Assembly (NCBI RefSeq): GCF_003254395.2
Contig: NC_037644.1
Span: 5,177,001 to 5,241,000 of the forward strand
Length of the DNA: 64,000 nucleotides
Direction: 5' to 3'
DNA from: Apis mellifera
Lineage: Eukaryota > Arthropoda > Insecta > Hymenoptera > Apidae
The translations under genes and the position numbers were made by a program. The notes beneath the pieces are model-generated. The model ran no database searches. It was given only the letters and a program-made list of their open reading frames with translations, and had not been told where the DNA came from. Positions 26,346 through 39,434 of the stretch are shown here, one piece after another. The number at the start of each line of letters is the position of its first letter. Position 1 is the first letter of the stretch.

Positions 26346-26819
26346 TGTTATATACACCATTCATTTGCTGTAATAATAATACAACACAAAAATCATAAAT
26401 TGACAATTTATTATCTGAAAGCTAATTTAAAAAATTTTACCAGTAAAACATATGGATAAAGATGCTCCTATATTAAATAAATTAAAAATTAGTAGTTGTA
26501 GACCAGTAAAATGTATTGTTCGCTATTGTTACAATAAGGAATATATATATCTATACATCAATGTTTTTTAATGTTTTTATGTTACTATTTATTCGAAGAA
26601 AAAATGGTTTTATTATTCGAATAAATAATAAAATTTTCTATTAATAAATAATTGCAAATAAAAATATCTATGATATCCTACATAAAAAAAAATTTTTTTG
26701 CAATCTCCAGATTAGATATTTTATCATATCCGTGCAATACACGATATGTACATCATAGGTATAAAGTTAATATCAAGATAAATATAAATAATATATCATA
26801 ACATATATCATAACATATC
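26346..26819. other. AT-rich spacer
   Basis: Low-complexity A/T with a short tandem repeat (catatatcataacatatatcataacat) near 26795-26818. Nothing else seen. Confidence 0.6.
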
Positions 26820-27205
26820 ACCGGGGCGGAAGTTTCAGAAATTCATGATTTCAATTATTATTTTGACGACTCGTTATACAGTTAACTATGCAATTAATAT
26901 CGCATAACCTTCCCATGAATTATCTCTGTTCCACAGTCTCTCTTTACTTTCCAATGTGCGGATAATGCGCGTGTGCATCTGCATATCGGATTACATACAA
27001 CTAATTGTAAAAAGAAGAAAATGATTTGAGAAGTGCAGTACGTAGGGAAGGCAATTACGCGCATAAATATGTAACGTAGTATGTTTTGCTCGTGTATAAT
27101 TGGTCTGCTGAATCAGCAGTGATTTCAACTTTATACTACCATATAGGAATGGCTCGACGTCTTGTAAATATATTACTTGCAACATTATATTTTTCTTGAT
27201 AAATC
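26820..27205. other. GC-richer island containing a Maf-type palindrome
   Basis: Begins with the GC-rich word caccggggcgg and contains several CpG-bearing words (gtgcggataatgcgcgtg, acgcgcataaat). An 83-codon minus-strand frame (26991-27242) has no recognisable domain. The perfect palindrome at 27105-27119 is listed separately. Likely regulatory DNA. Confidence 0.4.
27106..27118. promoter_or_regulatory. Maf recognition element-like site, TGCTGAATCAGCA
   Basis: A perfect 13-bp dyad, extended to 15 bp by flanking C/G. It matches the T-MARE consensus TGCTGA-S-TCAGCA at every position but the central base. In insects this class of site is bound by large Maf (traffic jam) or CNC/small-Maf bZIP factors. 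The match in a GC-richer island is suggestive; binding is inferred. Confidence 0.4.
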
Positions 27206-29812
27206 GATTATATTTATGTATATGAAATGTGTTGAAATACAATGAGATGATTATTTATAACAATTTCCAAATAATTTAAATATATCTAATGTATTTAATA
27301 AATGTATTTATAAATGTATTTAAATAATTTATTACATGATAAATATATAAATCATTTGATTTTTAAAAATTTTTTTTGTTTATATATTTATTATTAATTT
27401 TTAGAAATTATTTATTTTTAAAAAAGAGATGATATTATAAAAATTCTTTTACAAAAATGATATGTGTATTTCCTAATTTTTTATTTATTAGGAATATTAT
27501 AAATTTACGTAGTATTATATTATAACTATTTCGAATTAATAATAACAAAATATTTAAAATATTTGAAATAATATTATTTCTAATAACAAACACATCTGTT
27601 TATATATATATAACATAAATATCAATATACAATAAATATAAATTGTTGCATTTATTATTCTCTTTGATTATCTATATATATTTATACTATATTTAGACTT
27701 TTAACAAAGCTAGTTAAAATGATGTTAATGTGAGAACAATTGCGAAAAATAGTTTGTGGACAAATGAAAAATATGCTATCAAAAGAAAAAGAAATGAAGA
27801 ATACAAGAAATATCAAAAGAATATAATAAGAATAACAATAAAAATTCTTAAAAATAAGATTCTTTCTCTTCGCTTAATTAAAATCAATGTTGAATAATTT
27901 CATTAAATATTATTGAATATAAAATTTAAATAAAAAATAAAATTTCATCAAAAAATATTTATTATAATTTTGTAATATTATTTAATTTCAAATTATTCAA
28001 TAATTATTCAATAATTTCACAATTATTTTTTTTTAAATTTTTCAATCTTAAAGAAAAGAAGAATTATTTCTTATATATAAATAATTATTTAATAGAATCA
28101 TCAGATGATAAAGAAAACATGATAAATGAGGATTTTTTTATTTACAAATATCATATTTTATATGTTTTATCAATTATTATTATTACAAATTTCTTGCCTT
28201 ACTTTTAAGATTTAGAACAATTAATCATGATTGATAAAATTCGAAATTTGTATCATAGATTTTGTTAACGTTTTTTAAAATATTACAACACATTTATTTT
28301 TTTCAATATGATTAACAATTAATTGAAGATAAGAAAAATTTATTCTACGTACGGTTACGGAAAAAGTATTTTACATACAACAAACTAATAAGAATCAATA
28401 AATTATATAAAAGTTTTTAATAATATCTTATTAAAAAAATTATTTCATTTGAAACTATGATAATTCCGTTTCTTTGTGTTCCATACATATTCATGCGCTT
28501 TGTTCTATATTTCGATATTATGTACTTATCCCGTGTACTTCAGTTAATCGCAATAGTAGTTTTAATCACATATTATCACTTTCGAGTTATATGTATGTTA
28601 AATACATTTGAGATTATATTAAATCAGAGTATTATACATTCTAAGATAAGCTGGAATGTTTCACATTATAGAGTTATTCGGAATACGGAATTATTTGTCA
28701 AAATTGTGTTTCGATAGATATTTTTTTTATTTACACAATTGAAATATTGATCAAAAATATACTATATAAATCATATTTTTAATATAAAATAAAATGACAA
28801 AAGAACAATAGTAAAAAATAATAATAAAACTTAAAAAAATTAATTTTGAAATATCTTATTTCTTCGTAATATTTCTTATTGAAAATATACATAATAATAA
28901 ACATAAAATCATAAATATATAATCTATTATAATTAATATATTGAAATATATATAGAAAAATAAAAGATAGAGATAGAGATTTAAAAGATTTTTTAAATAT
29001 TTAAATTAATTGAATAAGAAAAATTATATTTAAAGCTTAAATTATTTAAATAATGAAAAAATAAATTCATTTTTGTATATTAAAATTTAAATTTAATATC
29101 GTAATTTTTGCATTATTTTTATGCAAGAATGATAATGAATTATTAATCTTTCCTCTATTTCTATTCTATTCATATAATTTTATAAACAGAATCAATATGT
29201 TTATTTAATTAATTTTAAACAAGATCTAAATAAATTGTTGGAATATAGCATTGACAATTTAAGAATAAGTATAATACTTTTAAATAAAATTATTACATTT
29301 CTATAGAATATTAATAAATTTGACATTTTTGTTAATTTTAAATGTTAAAACAAACATAAAAATTATATACAAAAATATCAAATAAAATTTAATTATAAAT
29401 AATTTAAATTTGTGTTAAATGAAGCAAAAAAGATAAAATAAGATAATGTAAAACAAAACAAAACTCCTCTTATTCTATTTCTCTTGTTTCATCTAACGTG
29501 AACTTTAATTATTTATAATTTAATAAATAAATTTTAATCAGCATTTTTGTATTTGTTTTAATCTCTAAAATAAACTTAAATATATTAACACTTTCTATCT
29601 TTAGAAAATCTTGTTAATTATTCTTTATTATAAAGAAATTTAATATTTTAAAATTTTAATCATTGAATTTAAATTATAAAAAATCTGTCAATTTTGAAAC
29701 ATCTGGAATATTAAAATTAAATTTTAAACTTAAATTGATTTTATATAATAAAATATTTGATTATAATTCATTGTATTAAATTAAAATTCAAATATTATTT
29801 TAACATTACAAA
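27206..29812. other. AT-rich non-coding stretch
   Basis: Low-complexity A/T DNA with a short slippage repeat (aatgtattta units) near 27285-27330. A less AT-rich patch at 28445-28715 contains an 86-codon hydrophobic plus-strand frame (28457-28717, rich in I/L/V/F/Y). It has no recognised family, and frames of this length are expected by chance, so I do not call it. Confidence 0.6.
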
Positions 29813-30070
29813 ATATTCCATGTCAATGTAAACAACGATGCACCAAAGAATGATATTAGTATTTCAGTCAGCGCATCGTCGAATAACATGGCACAGCTGC
29901 ATTGTTCACGCGACGATACGAGACACCAAATGTAATGCATCGTTCCGACACGCGTTGCATCTCGACTTGGAAACACTGAAATCTCGTCTTTCGTCCCGTA
30001 CAAACCGCCATTATTTATTCGCTTTGAACCCGACGTATATTTGACACGATAGCATGACATTCATTCTATT
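29813..30070. other. GC-richer island with overlapping open frames
   Basis: About 250 bases of balanced composition with many CpG (cgcgacgatacgag, cgacacgcgttgc). A 68-codon plus frame (29838-30044) and an 84-codon minus frame (29806-30060) overlap almost completely. Neither is recognised, and the symmetry argues for composition rather than coding. Candidate conserved non-coding element. Confidence 0.35.
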
Positions 30071-30438
30071 TTCGTTTAACGTGCAAAAAGTTATTTGAAT
30101 AAAAAGAAGGTAAAAATTTCACAACGAATACAGAAAAATAAAAAAATAAATTTATTTGAAAGATGTGATTTGAATTGCAAGATGTTGCTTTGAAGGGAAT
30201 GCGAATAAATTTTAAGATGAATGCTGGTTTTCCAAATATATATATGTTGGTTTACCAATATATATTATTCGATTATACTATTAAAATATAATCGAAAATT
30301 TAAAATACAATAAAAATTTTATATTAAATACAAAAACAAGACGAGTGGTGCATTTTTCTACAATAAAATTAGAATAAAAATATAATTAATAATTTTGTTA
30401 TAATAATATTATAGGATCAAAAATTTCATGCTTTCAAG
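30071..30438. other. AT-rich spacer before the hairpin
   Basis: Low-complexity A/T with a short repeated word (ccaatatatat) near 30230-30265. Nothing else seen. Confidence 0.6.
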
Positions 30439-30612
30439 TAGATACTAAAGTCTCTTTCATATGGCAATACAAGCATCACTATACTGATATGATAGATATA
30501 TATACAAACTCAATAGATTCTTTCAGACATTCTCCATCTTGTATATGCAATCAATATTCATCATACAACTATCACAATGCTTGTATTGTATGAAAGAAAC
30601 CTTAGGATCTTT
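30439..30612 (+). ncRNA. Long imperfect hairpin: candidate pre-miRNA, hairpin RNA or old MITE
   Basis: The left arm (30439-30476: gatactaaagtctctttcat, then a short bulge, then caatacaagcat) pairs with the right arm (30577-30610: atgcttgtattgtatgaaag, then aaaccttaggatct). The core match is TCTTTCAT plus AATACAAGCAT, with a 2-nt bulge and few mismatches. Pairing continues inward with interruptions (for example ATGAT and ATACAA words in 30477-30515 against 30535-30576) and weakly outward past 30439, giving a stem of roughly 55 bp or more. The arms are not simple repeats. I did not recognise a known miRNA in either arm. The loop is long for a canonical animal pre-miRNA, so an esiRNA-type hairpin or a degenerate MITE is an alternative. 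Either strand could be transcribed. Confidence 0.45.
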
Positions 30613-32884
30613 TCAAAATATCAATGTCATGATCATTTGAAAAGTACTATTTTATGAATTTGTATATATATGTACATATGATCTATATGAAATTTAGGAA
30701 AAATAAGATGTAAGAAAAGTAAGAATAAGAGATTTTAAATGCAAAATTTTAGCTTTAGTCAATTATTATTTTTCAAAATATTAATAAAAAACATCTATCA
30801 TCGAATATTGTTTTCATTTTAATAGTTATTATTATTGAGTATTATTATAGAGTAAAATTTCTATGTAAAATTTCAATAGAACTTTAAAAGAATACATTTG
30901 TGATATTCTGCCACAAGAAAATAATATATCCTAATTTATATTTATATGAATGACAGTATTTGATAAGTGTTTAGTTTCTTGATGAATGATTTGATTTTTT
31001 AGCTATTTAAATTAAATTAATATAATGTTTAATATAATGTTATACAATTAAAAGAAAAAATAAAGAACAAAAATTATTAAAATATTATTAGAATAACTAT
31101 AGAATATTAGAATAAAAAGCTCAAATTACAAATCTAATTACTAAATCTGAATTATGGTTCGAATATTTGAATTTTTTCTTTGAATATAATCATAAAAAAT
31201 TATATTAAAAATTATAATTATATTCTTATAATTGCTACCGAAATAATTAATACCGAAATTTTATATGGGATATTCTATACAAACATGAAGATATGTGTGC
31301 AATTATTCGAGATAATTACAAGAAATAATAATAATAAAGACAATAATAATATCTCGATAGACAGCATTTAATACATTAATCTATATATCTTATATATACA
31401 TATAATATTCAATGTATGCCAAATATTTTTAATAATATCTAAATAAAGAAAATAATAATTAATTAAAACTAAAATTTTATATTTAAGTCCATTCTTTCTT
31501 CTTTATGGTCTGTTTCAATTAATCAGAGGTTTTACAATTTCGATATACAAATTTGATGAAACAAATTACTGTGTATGTAAAAAGCTTATATTTTATCCTT
31601 GAACATATTCTATACAAATTCATATTATAAACATGATCGTGTGAAAGAGATCTAAGCTTATGTGGTTACTGAATATTAACTCGAATAAGTTCGGAAAAAA
31701 TTGGGCTAACTCGAGCGAGTATCCAAAACAATTCTCGGATTGATAATTGATATAATAGTTCAGATATATGTGTACATCTAACTGATCTTTTCCAATATCA
31801 TTTGATCGAATGTCTAATATTTCAATTTTCTAGTTGAAAGAATCTTATTGATTCTTTTTCTTTTTTTTTTCAATCTCGATAATATGTATAAAAATATTGA
31901 CATGATATATTGAACGATAACATAAAAATGTTGAATAAAGAAATTGAAATTAATATTATTCAATTATTTAATGATTAAATTAAAAAAAATTAAATATTCC
32001 ATTTAAATTAGAAATATTGAAAATAATATTATTTTATTTCATTTATAATATAATTTTTATTTTATTTATCGTTTAAATATAGATATAATATTAAGATATA
32101 AATATATTTTTAAAAATTTTTTTATTTTAATATTAAAAATTAAATTTTAATATACTTAACCGCTATTTAAAATAATTAAATAAATATAATTTAGAATATT
32201 TATGAAATGAATATAATTTCCTTTTCAATATTATATTTTTTCAAATATAACAAAGTTCAAAATCGGAAATAAAATTTAAATTAATCGAATTATTCTAATC
32301 TGTATATATATAATCCAACAATTCATTTTCTTTAAAAATTCAATAACGATTAACCATGAATCGTATTTAAATTTGCATTTTTCATTTATCATGGTATATT
32401 GGTATATATATATATTGGTATATATTAACATGTTTGATATAGTATAATATGTAATATATATAGTATAATTGTATAATATGTTACAAATATAAGATTCATC
32501 GATCAAAATCAATTCAAAAATCGTTTATTCTTATTATAATTCCATCTTTTTATTTATATTTGTCAAAATAAATCAATCCTAGTATAACGATTTCTTTTTT
32601 ATTCAATTTTATTAAAGTGACATTTATATAATATGGATCAATGTGATGTGTCCACTTATAAATTAATATTCTTGAATAAATGATATTTTTAAATAATAGA
32701 ACAACATTTTTTTAATAGTATCAATAGTATCAAGAGACTGTTGTGCACTTGCATATATTGCGCATTTTAATAGATTTTTTCCCTATTAAATTTTATACTT
32801 CCCTTCAATAGAAGGCCATCTCATAAGAGAAATCATTAACAAAAAAAAAAAAATGTTTTAACAAAAGTTGTACAAGAAAAGATC
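30613..32884. other. AT-rich non-coding stretch
   Basis: Mostly A/T. A small GC-richer patch at about 31640-31740 (ctcgaataagttcgg, actcgagcgagt) has no recognisable feature. Open frames at 31180-31371 and 32276-32512 are low-complexity. A poly-A run lies near 32841-32853. Confidence 0.6.
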
Positions 32885-32889
32885 ATTAT

Positions 32890-32945
32890 ATGCAAATATT
32901 CATATGAATATTGAGTACATGAATATTCATGATCATAATGCAAAT
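32890..32945. promoter_or_regulatory. Clustered POU-type sites: two octamers flanking palindromes
   Basis: A perfect ATGCAAAT octamer at 32890-32897 and another at 32938-32945 flank two perfect 12-bp palindromes, ATTCATATGAAT (32898-32909) and ATGAATATTCAT (32919-32930). The octamer is the classical POU-domain site, and ATGAATATTCAT is of the MORE dimer type. Four such matches in 56 bp is more than A/T richness alone suggests, though chance is easier here than in GC-rich DNA. POU factors such as nubbin/Pdm, ventral veins lacking or acj6 would be candidates; this is inference. An acceptor-like ttcttttgcag follows at about 32949-32959. Confidence 0.4.
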
Positions 32946-32959
32946 TATTCTTTTGCAGG

Positions 32960-35845
32960 TCAAAGAGAAGAAAATTTTAAGATTTTTATTTTTTTAAATT
33001 CGCTTTAAATTAAACAAAACATGCATTAAACAAAAATAAATGTGATTATTCAGCAAATAAAACGTTTTGTTTTTGTGTTTATTCACAAAAATTATCTAAT
33101 TAAGAATTATCATCTTTCCAGCCTTGAGTTTTTATAATATAAAATATTATTAAATTTAAATTAAAATGACTTTTAAACCAATGGCTTATATCTTTTTTGT
33201 AAAGAATTCAAATATTAATGCATTGAAAATAATAAAGTTCTATTTAAAAAAATTAATTTGATTTTGAAATCTTTATTTTACTAATATAAGAAATATTTAT
33301 ACCAAATATTATTAAAAAAAACTTTTTTATTAAAAATTTTTTTTGATAATTTTAATGAGATTATATATATCTTTATAAGATATTCCATTATTTTTATTAA
33401 ATGTAATGTTACATATATCCGAATAAGAAAGCAAAATTATACTGAAAAATGATAAGAATTCTATAACTGAAATTTTATAATACTTATACTAATATTTATA
33501 CTTCATAATATAATTAAATTATAATATATAATGTTATATTGTACAAAATTATATGAAAAATCGAATTCTTGACTATTATATTAACATTTGGATCAAAAGT
33601 ATTACATGAATCACAAAAAAACTATTATAATAAAAGATTATAATATACGCTAATAACACATTCTCTTTCAGTAATTAATTTCTATTATTTACTATTTTTC
33701 GAAATAGAATCATAATCATTATTTTCTAAATCAACGCTTATTTCATTTCTTAATCAATGTTATCCTTGCCAATTTTATCGTTGCCTTATTTTAATCACTC
33801 TTATTTATAAAATATTTCTTAATTTTTTCAAAAATTTAAAAACTTCTAATATTTTTTAATAACATTATTATTCTTTGAGTTCAGCTATCAAATATATATA
33901 CCTATACCAAATTTTATGAATATCATATATTTCATCACATACTTTCCGCAAATTAATATTCTTTCAAATTATTATTCTTTGAGTTCAGATTACAATATAC
34001 TAAATTTTATCAATATATAAAATAAATCTTATAGTAATTATTAGTTCAATTCTTTCCATTAGTTTGAAAAAATATAAAATTTTCTTGAATATATAGAAAT
34101 TTAATTTTATTTATTATCTCGAATAAAAAAATTTTCAAATTCAATTAATTCATAATAATTTATTTTTAAGAGATAAAGTAAGTTAGAAAATGACAAATTT
34201 ATTTAAATTAATATTTAACATTATGTATTTGATTTTTTAAAATTCAAATCTTTACACATCATTAATTATAATCAAATAAAATCATTAATTATAATAAAAA
34301 AAATCAAATAAAATAAAATAATATATATATAATTTAAACAAATGAAATTTAAGAAATATTATTTTAACAATTTTCAAATATGTTTTTATTTAAATTGGTA
34401 TTTCAACAATTGAAATTTCAACAATTGTGGCAATAATTCAATCGGGTCCAAAGCCTACTATTGATCCAACGAATTTTTTATTTATTACTGTTCAATCTAT
34501 ATCCTATTATTCCAATCAAGTTCATATTTCGATTTATCTCTAAATATAATATTCCAAAATCTAATTGATTTGTTTCTGGATCGAATTACTAGAGAACTTT
34601 GTTTTATGTATATCTGAACATTATACATGTTAATCTTTTGTTTTATATTATACTAAAATTAAAAAATTAAAATAAACAACTTAAAAATAATTTAAAAAAT
34701 AATGAAAAATAATTCAGATATTCTTATGGAAAGTAATATAAATTAAAAATATATTTTTTTGAAGAGAAAAGATTTATCTGATTTATAATTAATTAGCAAA
34801 TTTTATTTTCATTTAAAAATATATAATTAATTGTAATATAATAATCATATGATATGTGTATAACAATTATGCCTATAAAATTAAAATTTTCGAATTAATT
34901 CTATAAAAATTAATAAAATTCTGCAAAAAATAAATTGATATATAAAAAATTTTACATGTATCTTTTAGTTACAAAGAAGAATGTTAATTCATGAACAAAC
35001 AATTGTATGTTAATTCTATTTATTTCTAAAGAAATTGTATAAACTGAAAATACTTTTATTTATAATAATTTTATTTATAATAATTGTTACAAAATATATT
35101 TCATTATATAGCAATATTATTAAATATACAATATATTATTACATTAATATATAAATAATAATATAATAATAGATTATTATAAATTATCAAAAAACGAATG
35201 AGTTAGCACATACAATATTTTTCATAAAAAAAATATGTGACATATTAAGAATTCTATTATTCTATTAGTTATAAATTATTTGAAAAAAAATTAATCAAAT
35301 TCAAATTATACACAACAGAATATTTTTTAATATCATATTAAAATTTTCCAATTTTGATATTTATATTATTTTTTATAAAAATTCTTCAATTATTTTTTTA
35401 TAATTATGATCTTCAGAATTCTGTCAAACACAATTGCATCGTAAACATATGTACTTTATTTTATATGTTCATATATTCTTTTAAATAGATTTTCTTATAT
35501 TTTTATTTCATAATTTGCTACTTTTCTAATACACTTTGCAAACTTATTAAAATCTGATACATGATTTTTCTTGAAAATGTCTTTTAATTGCAAACTAGAA
35601 TTAATAACTGATGTTTATTAGAGCACAACAATCTTCAAATGTACAAATTATGTTTATTTTTTCTTAAAAGTATTATATGATTAATTTCTGTTATATATAA
35701 TTATTTAGTATTGAATAATTAACTTCTGCTACAAAATTATAGTTATATAGTAATAATTGACTAAGTATCAAAAGTGGAAACGATAAATTGTCTATATTGG
35801 CATTGATAAAACTTCCTCTCTCGATAATGGATAGCATTTAAACAT
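32960..35845. other. AT-rich non-coding stretch
   Basis: Low-complexity A/T. A 21-bp word ending ttctttgagttcag occurs at 33864-33884 and 33968-33988, and a short tandem duplication (tttcaacaattgaaa) lies near 34401-34428. No credible gene. Confidence 0.65.
33864..33988. repeat. Degenerate direct duplication with period about 104
   Basis: The 21-bp word attattattctttgagttca plus g is exact at 33864-33884 and 33968-33988, and a following taccaaattttatgaat/tactaaattttatcaat pair extends the similarity. An old local tandem duplication. Confidence 0.7.
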
Positions 35846-36345
35846 TCATATTATTATGTAGATATATATCGTTTGAACATTTGCGGAAGATGTTTTCCGC
35901 CTTTTCTTTTAGCAACCATTCGTTATACCACTCCAATTACTAGTCAGTACCGCATTTGAATATGACTCGATATATAATTAAAAAAAAAGTTTCCTCTCTT
36001 CCTTCTCCATAGAAGAAACTAACAAACCATCTTGTGTTTTCTCCTTTTATTTTCTACTTTCCTGCCTCATTTCTGCATTCTTCCTTGAATCTATCTTTCA
36101 TTTAAAGTAGATTTCATTTCAATTGACATTTCGACCAAAGTTTTGGTTCGGTACACCAAGTCAAAATATCCTCTCAAACTTTATCATAATCCTTTCATCT
36201 TCAAGATTCCGTATAATTCGGTCGAGCAAAAATCATACTGTATCTATTACTGAATTTTTACGAATTAATCGTACCGTAACCTACTTTAGGAATGATAAAT
36301 CTGGAAAAAAATATAATTGGAACTAACAAACAATTCTGTCATTGT
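35846..36345. other. GC-richer, pyrimidine-rich island
   Basis: Contains a 6-bp stem hairpin (GCGGAA/TTCCGC) near 35883-35900 and a strong plus-strand pyrimidine tract with AG at 36011-36012 (ttcctctcttccttctccatag). The part after it is again pyrimidine-rich. The 67-codon frame at 36123-36326 has no recognised domain. It may be a decoy or unused 3' splice site in an intron, or a regulatory island. Confidence 0.35.
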
Positions 36346-38984
36346 TAAAATTCTTCTTTACTTCATTTAGATTTTTGCAAATTGAATCATACAATTGACA
36401 GAAATTTATTTTTAAATTATCATTATTTCAAATAAATATTCAAGATATAGTATAATTCAGTAATGGTTCATTCATAATACTATAAAATGAAAGTTTTTAT
36501 TTTATTATTACCTTTCTTATATTATACAAAATGTTAATATATAGCAAGAAGAAAAAAGATCGTTCTATCTTTGATACACTCTGTATCAAAGATACTTGTA
36601 ATTCAATTATTTAATAAATAATCAATTTTTGTAATTTTATTGATTTCTAGAATCTTCTAAGAATGTATCGCGATTATATTAACATTGTATTTTATCTAAA
36701 AATTATTAGTTATTTATTTTAATCGTTATTTTCTTCTTTTTTTAATAATTTAATATAATACTGTTAGCATTTTGTATAATTGATTTTGTAATAATATATA
36801 TTTGTATTTAATTATCATAATTGTGATAATTAGAATTCAATACATCATTACAATCAATAAAAATCAATATAAATCAGAAATAACTATATAGGTTCGAAAC
36901 AAGTGACATATATATACGATATGCTATATCGCTGTGATTATTTGTCTGTCTTTGTTTTTTAAATTAAAAAAATTTGATATAATATATTTTTTAATATTAT
37001 TTATACACTTTACTAATATAAATTTTTATGAGCTATGCTGAGAAAAGTATGTAGATAATTTACTAAATGTCTAGGAGAAAATTCTTATTTTATATTTAGA
37101 AAGAATTGAATATATTAGATTGATTTAAAGATTATTCAAAATCGCTCATTAACAATTTATACAATTCATAAATTTTAGAAGAATTATCATTTAAAATAAT
37201 TTAATATTCGAAACATATTTATTTTTAATTCATTAATATATTAGATTCATTTATTTATTGTATCCATTAATAATCTGTCGCTTAATATTGACTATGATAT
37301 GACTATATTGATAATAATGATCACAAAAAAATTCTTATATCAATTTGTTTAACTTAAGATTTATTTAAAAAAAATAATACATATATGAGATTTAATCATA
37401 TGAGATTTTATTATAAACATCGTTAAAAATTATTTTGCATAATTAATCTTTATTATAATATATTATTATATTATATAGTCCAATGTTATTTTATTATCTG
37501 AAATGTTTCTTTTATTTTTGATATAAAAAAAATGTTTTAAATAACTTGAAAAGATATTTAAAATAATTAGTTCTTTCGTAGTCAATGTATAGAGATCATA
37601 TGAAAATAATCTTTAATTTTTAAATGATATATCATTTTTAATATACCAATATTAGCAATGATCGATACAATTTGTTATTTCTCATAAAAAAAATATTATA
37701 TGTATAATATTTTTTAAAAAAATATATATATATTAAAATCAGTAGTTGTGAAAGACATATTTTCCCGTTAAAATCTTCAACTTTTATTTAAAATACTTGT
37801 TGATATTATAAACAAAATATTCATATAGAAGTTAAATGTATCATTACATGTAAATTGACTTACATGCATAGTTAGAATATTACGTCATTAAGAACATTTA
37901 GATCATGTATATGTTTGTATAATATAGCTATTAAAATATTCAATAGATCATCTCAAGTTCGCAACCTATAAAATTACATAATGAATGAAAAATACTAATG
38001 TATATTTATTATCTTCAATGTCTATATTATTTTTAAAAATTCTAATATTATCTTTCTGTATGATGCTTAATAAAATTGAAAATTATTTATTATAATATAG
38101 TGGATAAATTTTTTTAACATTATTGGTTATAGTAAAAATATCTATGATCAATTTAATAAAAAAAGAAATTGTTAAAAAAATTACTATTATAATTCTTTTA
38201 AATTAAATCTTGTCAAAATCTAACTTGAAGTATAAAAAATAAACTCATTGATTTTTGATCAATTGAATGAAGAATATCCTGTTATATTTCATAAAATATA
38301 CAGAAAAATAAAAATAATTACTCATTATTTATTTTAGCAATTGAAGAAACAGCAATAATATATTTTTCTTCTTTAAAAATATTTTTCAAATATCTTACAC
38401 CAGTTGTTTCTTTAATTGTTAGTGAATTGTTTTTATATTTTCCAATAAAATACAAACATATAAAATATATTTTATAAAATACAAACATATGCCCTTTTCT
38501 AAATATTTGTTCAATTATTAATTTAAGACACTTATTTGTAACTTTTGAAAAGAATATAATAAAATTTATTTCATCAAATAAAGATATACTTATTATTTAA
38601 TATTTTAATAAAATATAATATTGCATATAATATGAAAAATTTAAATATACATATATGTTATATATTATAATATATTTCTAATATGAAAATTTATTTTTTC
38701 GATATTTGTTTTAATATTTAAGTTTGTATTTAAAAAGATACAAGTTCTTCTATTTTTTATATTTCAATTCATATATTATACTTTGTACAATATATTACAA
38801 ACAATTTTTTTTTCTATATAAATATATTTATTCTAAATATAGAACATAAAAGTCAATTATTTTCATTTCTCACTATATGAATAAGCCTAGATCACTATAA
38901 GAACAGCAAAGATAAAATTAACCATAAATAAAAAAATAAATATTTTAAATTGTTCAATCCTTAGAAAAATTTGATTTCTTGAAA
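36346..38984. other. AT-rich non-coding stretch with one perfect stem-loop
   Basis: Low-complexity A/T apart from the 12-bp perfect stem-loop at 36566-36594 and a short duplicated word (aaaatacaaacatat) near 38450-38492. No gene seen. Confidence 0.65.
36566..36594. repeat. Perfect 12-bp inverted repeat, 5-nt loop
   Basis: TATCTTTGATAC, spacer actct, GTATCAAAGATA. The stem is perfect and not a simple repeat. ATCAAAG is also the TCF/pangolin core (CTTTGAT), here present once on each strand. Function is unknown: two facing TCF-type sites, a structural RNA element or chance. Confidence 0.6.
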
Positions 38985-39280
38985 TATCGATAAACTTCTT
39001 ATCGCTTTTCGTTTGTTGCACATTCAACTTGAGAATATCATCCTCGTTTTCATCGCACTTCCCTTTTGAATCTCTCGTAACGCTGCTATAGGCGCAAGAT
39101 TCTGCTGAGCATCTCGAGGACGTAAGAGAAATGAGGTTTATCGATGATCAGCCCCTAGGGTGTGGTAAGAAGGAAGGGTAGAAACTAAAATTTCTCGCCT
39201 CGCAAATCGAATCGATCGTGTCGGTCGAGGGTTAGGAAGAGCGATTTGGTTAAGCAGTGATAGTTAACAGAATGAGAAAG

Positions 39281-39336
39281 TGAGAGAGATAGAGACAGAG
39301 ACAGAGACAGAGACAGAGAGAGAGAGAAAGAGAGAA
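39281..39336. repeat. GA / AGAGAC purine repeat
   Basis: Four tandem AGAGAC-type units embedded in GA dinucleotides, purine on the plus strand. It could bind GAGA-type factors. Confidence 0.85.
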
Positions 39337-39392
39337 GCCTATTCATCGATCGACTATTGAGCTGGCCACTCGACGTTACTCTGGACAAGAGA

Positions 39393-39400
39393 TATCGATA
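39393..39400. promoter_or_regulatory. DRE motif TATCGATA
   Basis: Exact match to the insect DREF core-promoter motif inside the GC-rich island, where such an A/T-heavy word is less expected by chance. Confidence 0.45.
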
Positions 39401-39434
39401 GTCCTCGGAACGTTGTCTGTGGACAGTGGGTCCA

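Noticed and set aside
28457..28717. 86-codon hydrophobic plus-strand frame resembling a receptor fragment
   Set aside because: At about 80 percent A+T a rough estimate gives a couple of frames this long by chance in 64 kb; I/L/V/Y/F richness follows from composition and no conserved motif is visible.
36885..36905. ggttcgaaac as a tRNA B-box
   Set aside because: No A-box or cloverleaf can be formed around it.
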